This document shows positions 19,801 to 28,800 of a stretch of DNA of 64,000 nt, piece after piece. The position numbers were made by a program, and so were the translations under genes. The stretch's first letter is position 1. The number at the start of each line of letters is the position of its first letter. The notes below the pieces were generated by a model. That model did no database searches. It saw nothing but the letters and a program-made list of their open reading frames with translations, and was not told where the DNA came from. The DNA comes from Stieleria mannarensis (GTDB lineage Bacteria; Planctomycetota; Planctomycetia; Pirellulales; Pirellulaceae). The DNA is taken from contig NZ_JACEHH010000017.1 in assembly GCF_014154935.1 (NCBI RefSeq), positions 62,001 to 126,000 of the forward strand, read 5' to 3'.

Positions 19801-22800
19801 AAATCGCCACACCCGAGAACGCGATATTGTTGCTTTCAAGGGACTCTGCTATCGCATCGTTCGGGTCCACTTGGACCATCAGGTAGTACTGCCCCGGCAA
19901 CTCGGGCACGGAGACGTTGGCGGTACGGCTATACGACTGCCCGATTTGAAGCGTGCCTTCGAACGCCACGGTTTCAACCGGCAGACCGTTGCTGCCCTGT
20001 TGATCGGTCGACCAGAAGAGGCGTTCTGCCCAGGAACCGTTGGCGTCTCCCGTCCCATCATTCATGACGCGCCACTGAACCGATGCCACGTCACCGATCG
20101 TCGCCGCCGTGGGAACTTCGACTTGATCGACTACAAGGTCGGGTCCGTCACTATCGGTGATGGTGAGCGACACCGATGCCGCCGGGAATCCCGGAGCAGT
20201 AGCGGTCAGGGCCACGAGTTGATCACCGTCGACCACAGCATCGGGGACACCGGAGATGACGAAGGTTGCCGACGACAATCCGGCAGGAATGGTGACGGTT
20301 GGCGGAACGCTCATTTCACTCGAATCGCTCGAAGTGAGCTCGACGATCAGATCGGCTTCGAGCACGCCATTTTGAGTCACGGTGACTGTCCCGCTGCCAG
20401 ATTCATCCATGGATAATGGAAAGGCATCAAACGTCAGTTTCGGTCCGTCATTGTCGATGACGACCGTCGTTTGATCGACAGTGGTGCTCGGGATCGCGGG
20501 GCCGCCTTGGTCGGGAAGTGCCGACGCCGAGATCGTTACCGTTCGGTCACCGTTGACGTCGCCGTCTTCAAGGCTTGCAAGAGTGAAATCCGCCGACGTC
20601 GCTCCGGCTGGGATCGTCACCGTTGGCAAAACGAACAACGAAAACTCGTCCGACGATGTCAGTTGAATCTGCGTAGGTAGCAATCGCGGCACGCCAATGG
20701 AAACTTGCCCGGTGACCGATCCGTCGAGGGTTCCTTCGTCGATCGAGGCTGGCAGTGACAACGCGATGGTCGGCAGGTCGCTTTGATTGATCGAAAGCGC
20801 GGCCGCAGTGTCGGGGTATCCCGGCGCTGACAGGTTGAGGAGTCCCAGTTCGTCGCCCTCGATTAAATCATCTTGAACTGCGACGATCGTAAACGTTGCC
20901 GATGATTGCCCCGCAAGAATGGTGATCTGATCCGGAAAGCTGAAATCGGATGGAGAGTCCGATGCGACGTCAACCAAAAGATCGGAGTCGGTCGGGCCAT
21001 TGTGCGTCACGGTTACCGGTGTCGATTGACCTTCGTCCAAGGCGTCGACCGACATTTCAACATGCAATTGAAGAATGTCAGTATCAATCACGCTCAGCAA
21101 ATAGGTCTCATCTGGAAATCCAGCTGCGGAGGCCGTGATCGTAACGGGCTGATCGCCATCAACGGTTTGGTCGACAATGGCTTGGACAGGGATGGTGACG
21201 GAAGCCACACCGGCCGGAATTGTGACTTCATTGGCAAGCGAAACCTGGCCGCTCTGATCGACCGAGATCGCGACGACCAGAGCTTCGGAGGTGCTGCCGT
21301 TGCGGGAAAGCTGGAGTTGGGTTCCCGTTCCACCCTCTGCGATCTGGGTCGTGTTTCCAGAAAGAGTCAATTCGATTGGGATCTGTGTGCCGGACTCAGA
21401 CCAAAAGTCATTCTGTTCATCGCTTTCTTCGATCTGACCGAACGCATCAAGTTCGACGACAAAGAACGTTTCACCAGCCAATCCGGTCACCGGCAACGTC
21501 AGCGTCTCGGAACGAAGCAGAGGCTCCGAACCGGGCGTTAACTGGTCATTTCTGGTAAACGTTCCCATGAGTTGGCGATGACCGCCGCTGGTGCTGTCCG
21601 ACAAATAGACACGTTCCACCCATGGTCCGTCCGCGGTTTCAACCCCTTCGTTTTCGACAGACCAAGAGATCGTGAATGCAGCACCCGGGTGGACCATCGC
21701 GGGCGTTTGTATCGAGCCACCGGTGACAACCAAGTCGGCGAATTGACGCTCGACGAAATCGAAAGCCGTGGATGCGAGCGTGTTGTTGTTTTCGTCAGTC
21801 TCTAGCTCTTGATCGGCGAAATCAGAGACGACAAGGAGGTGATACCGACCGAGTTCGATCGAGCTCGGAAGACTCAGTTCGGCCGTGAGGGTGTATTCGT
21901 CTCCATTGGCATCCAGACCGGTCACTTCGTAGGCCCCGGGAAAGATTGCCGTCAGCGAAACGTCCGACGGATCGAAGACTTCATCCGGCGACAGAAAGAT
22001 CTGATCGTACCACGTACCGTAGGTCGGCCCGTCTCCTGCATTGGCGACGGAGTAGGTGAAGCTGAATGGATTGTCCTGGATAATTGTCGCAGGAACCGAC
22101 GCGCTGGTGGGTGTTAAATCCGGCTCTAGCCGCCGATCAATTCGCAGCAAGTTCGATGCATCGATGTTGTTGTCGGCATTGTTGAATTCGAACTGTGAAC
22201 CGTTGTGGTTGACCTGCACAAGCAGGTAGAAATCGCCTTCGAGACGCGATGGCAAAACGACGTCGGCTGAATACTGGGTGGACTGGCCGATTTCCAACGG
22301 CAAATTGGAGTTGAACGTTCCGAGCACGACGTCGCTGGCATCCAGGACCGGATCGCTTGACAAGTAGATCCGGTCCATCCAGCTCGCGTTGGTCGATCGA
22401 ATACCGTCGTTGGTCGTCGTCCACGACACGGTGATCGAATCATCGCTCGTTGCAGTGGCGGGCGCAGTGATTGCGCTGGGGATCAAATCGACAAATCGTG
22501 ACGGCGCGATCGAGACTTGATTGCCGGCGGCAATATTGGCTGCATGGTCGTCGTGCTCATAAATGGCATTGTCGCTGTCGGTGAGAACAAACCAGTAGTA
22601 GTCGCCATCCAGCCCCGACGGGATATTTCCCGACCATTGGCCGTAGTAAGATTCTCCGGCCGCGAGCGACGTGTTGTGCTCGACTTCGGCAACGATCACG
22701 TCATCGGCATTCCCGAACGTCATGTCGGTTGACAAGTAGAGGCGATCTCGCCAATCGGAAACGCTGCCGGCTCGGCGGCCATCCCCCGTCGTCCCAGTCC

Positions 22801-25800
22801 CCTGATTGGTGACTCGCCACGTGACAAGGGCGGATTCTCCGACAACACTCGGATCAGGACCGGCGAAGACCTGATCGACGGCGAGGTCCGCGTACGGAGT
22901 CAGAGTGATTGATAACGGGCTCAGTGACCGGACGTTGTTGTCTTCGAACAGGAACTCGGCAACTTGGTCGGTGTAATCGGTTTTGATAAACAGGTGGTAG
23001 TCACCGGACAGGCCGATCGGGATTTCGACGCTGGCGGTGGCGTTATAGTTTTGCCCGACCGCAAGGACGCCAGTGTGAGTATGGCTGGTGAGAATGATAT
23101 CGTCCCCATCGCCCAATTGATCGTTCGAGCTAAGGATGATCGTATCCATCCATTGATCACTTTGGGTGTCGACGGCTCCAAAGTTGCCAACGTTCCAGTC
23201 GATCTGCACCGTCTGGCCGCTTTGCGGCGCATCATCACTGATCGACACCGAGGCAATCGACAAATCGGCAAAGTCCAGGGAGCTGGTTGGTTGAATGGAG
23301 ACGTCAACCACGTAGTTCGCCCAAGGGCCTTCGCCGGCAAATCCGACGACATCGACGTAATAGGTGCCGGCCTCGGTGATGTCCGCTCGAACGACATTGG
23401 CATCCACCGGATTGGGGCTCAGCGAGATGACTTGATTGGAACCGGAGCGGATTTCCAGCGCGGGAGTCAGGGTGCTGTAGTCGGGCAAACGGATCCTGGC
23501 GAGGATGGTTTGCCCGGAATCGACGGAGCCGAGATTGAAGAAGTCCTCGTCGACCTCGCTGCCTTCGCCTTTCATGATGGTCCCGCCGACGGTGATCGAC
23601 ACGGTATCTCCATCAAGATGCCGAGTCACCGAATCCGCTTGGCTGACCGTTTCATTGGCGTAGTTAGCGTCGGTCTCCAGGTCGATGCCACGGGCAACGT
23701 TGACTCTCAGGTCATAATCCACCGGTGCGTCGTCCCAGCGGTATTTCCCGGCGATGACGAAGTAGGTTGTCGTTGCCGGAAGTCCGTAGCCGCTGATGTA
23801 CACATCGTTGTTCGGTCCGTCCCCACTATCATTGAGTCCGTCAGATGCCAGTGAGATGACCCCGTCGCCGGCATCGTTGAGCCGATACAGCTGGATGGAG
23901 GGCCGGTCTCCGATCAGTTGCTGTCCCCAAACATCCACCCGGTCACCGGCTTGGCCCTCGAAACTCCACCAGTCGTACTCGCCATAGCTGTTGTTCGGTG
24001 CCGGGTCGATCGATCCGCGTCCCACTTCACTGCGCAACCAACCGGTCCCGTTGGCATCGGCGATAAGAGCGAGCGGGGTTGCGTTTTCATAAGATCCGTT
24101 GTCCGCTCCCTCGAAGACCTCTCCATCGGCAACCGCGTCGACGGTGAACAATCGGACGAAGTCGCCTCCGGCGCTGCCATCGTTGTCTCCGTCGAGGGCA
24201 TTTCCGGAGACGCCATCGGCCACCGGCAGGTCGGTCAAACTGTCGGCGACGGTCAGTCGGTAGTTGCCGTCGGCGAGCGGGCCATCGGTGATGGTGAAGT
24301 TGAGCGTTTGGTTGCTGCGGCTGTAGCTGAGTCCGTAGACGGCGTCATCGGCGGTCTCGAACAGGCCGTCCGGACCGGCAGCTCTCAAATCAAAGGCATC
24401 ATCGCTGAGCGTATCCGGGTCCAGTTCACTGAGCGTGACGCTAAAGGTGCTCAGCACACGTTCGAGCGTTCCGCCTTCGTCGGGCAGCCTGCCGATCGCG
24501 GTGACAACCGGCGGGACAAGGTCACGCAGTTCGACAGACGCATCGAGCACGTATTGGGCCTGGACACCCGCGCCGGCGATAAGCGGATCACCGGGTTCGG
24601 CCGCTGTCTCCATGATGCCAGACAGATGATTGGAAGGGTAAAGGTCATACCACAGTCCGTTGGTCTCCATGTAGGCATAATCGTAACTGGGGGTGTTCGG
24701 TTCGTTGCCTGCCCAGCGGGTGTAGGTAACCGGCGACCCATCGGTCCACTGATAATTGCCTTCCGAATCCTGGTCGGTGAAACCGATCCAACGTCCCCCG
24801 CCCAGCGTGTCGTAGATCAGTTGGTTTTCTTCGGCCGAAGCGATTGAAGCGAGGTCCCCACCGGCAGCTTGTGCCTCGGCACGAACGATGCCCCAGTCGT
24901 TTGATGGGCCGATCACTGAGAATCGACTGCCGTTGTTGATCGCGAAAGCAGTTCGAACACGTGCGTAGTAGTGTCCATCGACTGTTGCGGTGTAGTCGAG
25001 CGACAACGGACCACTACCGTCGGTGTTTGCCAAAACGGAGCCGGAGGAATCCAGGATCTCCAACGTCGGGTAGAACTCGCTCCACTCGGGGCGATCAAGA
25101 GCAAGGCTGATCAAGGAGTCGGCTCTCATGAAGCCGAGCTGGAAGACATCTTGATCTGTATTGCTTGATTCGGTCGCCATCACGGTTCCGGCCACACTGG
25201 CCGATCTCAGTGCACCCGTCTGTTCAAAGGGCAAGCCGTCGGCGCCATTGATGGAATCGTTTACATAGTTTGCATCGGTCTCCAGGCCAGTGCCACGGGC
25301 AACATTGACTCTCAGGTCATAATCCACCGGTGCGTCGTCCCAGCGGTATTTCCCGGCGATGACGAAGTAGGTTGTCGTTGCCGGAAGTCCGTAGCCGCTG
25401 ATGTACACATCGTTGTTCGGTCCGTCCCCACTATCATTGAGTCCGTCAGATGCCAGTGAGATGACCCCGTCGCCGGCATCGTTGAGCCGATACAGCTGGA
25501 TGGAGGGCCGGTCTCCGATCAGTTGCTGTCCCCAAACATCCACCCGGTCACCGGCTTGGCCCTCGAAACTCCACCAGTCGTACTCGCCATAGCTGTTGTT
25601 CGGTGCCGGGTCGATCGATCCGCGTCCCACTTCACTGCGCAACCAACCGGTCCCGTTGGCATCGGCGATAAGAGCGAGCGGGGTTGCGTTTTCATAAGAT
25701 CCGTTGTCCGCTCCCTCGAAGACCTCTCCATCGGCAACCGCGTCGACGGTGAACAATCGGACGAAGTCGCCTCCGGCGCTGCCATCGTTGTCTCCGTCGA

Positions 25801-28800
25801 GGGCATTTCCGGAGACGCCATCGGCCACCGGCAGGTCGGTCAAACTGTCGGCGACGGTCAGTCGGTAGTTGCCGTCGGCGAGCGGGCCATCGGTGATGGT
25901 GAAGTTGAGCGTTTGGTTGCTGCGGCTGTAGCTGAGTCCGTAGACGGCGTCATCGGCGGTCTCGAACAGGCCGTCCGGACCGGCAGCTCTCAAATCAAAG
26001 GCATCATCGCTGAGCGTATCCGGGTCCAGTTCACTGAGCGTGACGCTAAAGGTGCTCAGCACACGTTCGAGCGTTCCGCCTTCGTCGGGCAGCCTGCCGA
26101 TCGCGGTGACAACCGGCGGGACAAGGTCACGCAGTTCGACAGACGCATCGAGCACGTATTGGGCCTGGACACCCGCGCCGGCGATAAGCGGATCACCGGG
26201 TTCGGCCGCTGTCTCCATGATGCCAGACAGATGATTGGAAGGGTAAAGGTCATACCACAGTCCGTTGGTCTCCATGTAGGCATAATCGTAACTGGGGGTG
26301 TTCGGTTCGTTGCCTGCCCAGCGGGTGTAGGTAACCGGCGACCCATCGGTCCACTGATAATTGCCTTCCGAATCCTGGTCGGTGAAACCGATCCAACGTC
26401 CCCCGCCCAGCGTGTCGTAGATCAGTTGGTTTTCTTCGGCCGAAGCGATTGAAGCGAGGTCCCCACCGGCAGCTTGTGCCTCGGCACGAACGATGCCCCA
26501 GTCGTTTGATGGGCCGATCACTGAGAATCGACTGCCGTTGTTGATCGCGAAAGCAGTTCGAACACGTGCGTAGTAGTGTCCATCGACTGTTGCGGTGTAG
26601 TCGAGCGACAACGGACCACTACCGTCGGTGTTTGCCAAAACGGAGCCGGAGGAATCCAGGATCTCCAACGTCGGGTAGAACTCGCTCCACTCGGGGCGAT
26701 CAAGAGCAAGGCTGATCAAGGAGTCGGCTCTCATGAAGCCGAGCTGGAAGACATCTTGATCTGTATTGCTTGATTCGGTCGCCATCACGGTTCCGGCCAC
26801 ACTGGCCGATCTCAGTGCACCCGTCTGTTCAAAGGGCAAGCCGTCGGCGCCATTGATGGAATCGTTTACATAGTTTGCATCGGTCTCCAGGCCAGTGCCA
26901 CGGGCAACATTGACTCTCAGGTCATAATCCACCGGTGCGTCGTCCCAGCGGTATTTCCCGGCGATGACGAAGTAGGTTGTCGTTGCCGGAAGTCCGTAGC
27001 CGCTGATGTACACATCGTTGTTCGGTCCGTCCCCACTATCATTGAGTCCGTCAGATGCCAGTGAGATGACCCCGTCGCCGGCATCGTTGAGCCGATACAG
27101 CTGGATGGAGGGCCGGTCTCCGATCAGTTGCTGTCCCCAAACATCCACCCGGTCACCGGCTTGGCCCTCGAAACTCCACCAGTCGTACTCGCCATAGCTG
27201 TTGTTCGGTGCCGGGTCGATCGATCCGCGTCCCACTTCACTGCGCAACCAACCGGTCCCGTTGGCATCGGCGATAAGAGCGAGCGGGGTTGCGTTTTCAT
27301 AAGATCCGTTGTCCGCTCCCTCGAAGACCTCTCCATCGGCAACCGCGTCGACGGTGAACAATCGGACGAAGTCGCCTCCGGCGCTGCCATCGTTGTCTCC
27401 GTCGAGGGCATTTCCGGAGACGCCATCGGCCACCGGCAGGTCGGTCAAACTGTCGGCGACGGTCAGTCGGTAGTTGCCGTCGGCGAGCGGGCCATCGGTG
27501 ATGGTGAAGTTGAGCGTTTGGTTGCTGCGGCTGTAGCTGAGTCCGTAGACGGCGTCATCGGCGGTCTCGAACAGGCCGTCCGGACCGGCAGCTCTCAAAT
27601 CAAAGGCATCATCGCTGAGCGTATCCGGGTCCAGTTCACTGAGCGTGACGCTAAAGGTGCTCAGCACACGTTCGAGCGTTCCGCCTTCGTCGGGCAGCCT
27701 GCCGATCGCGGTGACAACCGGCGGGACAAGGTCACGCAGTTCGACAGACGCATCGAGCACGTATTGGGCCTGGACACCCGCGCCGGCGATAAGCGGATCA
27801 CCGGGTTCGGCCGCTGTCTCCATGATGCCAGACAGATGATTGGAAGGGTAAAGGTCATACCACAGTCCGTTGGTCTCCATGTAGGCATAATCGTAACTGG
27901 GGGTGTTCGGTTCGTTGCCTGCCCAGCGGGTGTAGGTAACCGGCGACCCATCGGTCCACTGATAATTGCCTTCCGAATCCTGGTCGGTGAAACCGATCCA
28001 ACGTCCCCCGCCCAGCGTGTCGTAGATCAGTTGGTTTTCTTCGGCCGAAGCGATTGAAGCGAGGTCCCCACCGGCAGCTTGTGCCTCGGCACGAACGATG
28101 CCCCAGTCGTTTGATGGGCCGATCACTGAGAATCGACTGCCGTTGTTGATCGCGAAAGCAGTTCGAACACGTGCGTAGTAGTGTCCATCGACTGTTGCGG
28201 TGTAGTCGAGCGACAACGGACCACTACCGTCGGTGTTTGCCAAAACGGAGCCGGAGGAATCCAGGATCTCCAACGTCGGGTAGAACTCGCTCCACTCGGG
28301 GCGATCAAGAGCAAGGCTGATCAAGGAGTCGGCTCTCATGAAGCCGAGCTGGAAGACATCTTGATCTGTATTGCTTGATTCGGTCGCCATCACGGTTCCG
28401 GCCACACTGGCCGATCTCAGTGCACCCGTCTGTTCAAAGGGCAAGCCGTCGGCGCCATTGATGGAATCGTTTACATAGTTTGCATCGGTCTCCAGGCCAG
28501 TGCCACGGGCAACATTGACTCTCAGGTCATAATCCACCGGTGCGTCGTCCCAGCGGTATTTCCCGGCGATGACGAAGTAGGTTGTCGTTGCCGGAAGTCC
28601 GTAGCCGCTGATGTACACATCGTTGTTCGGTCCGTCCCCACTATCATTGAGTCCGTCAGATGCCAGTGAGATGACCCCGTCGCCGGCATCGTTGAGCCGA
28701 TACAGCTGGATGGAGGGCCGGTCTCCGATCAGTTGCTGTCCCCAAACATCCACCCGGTCACCGGCTTGGCCCTCGAAACTCCACCAGTCGTACTCGCCAT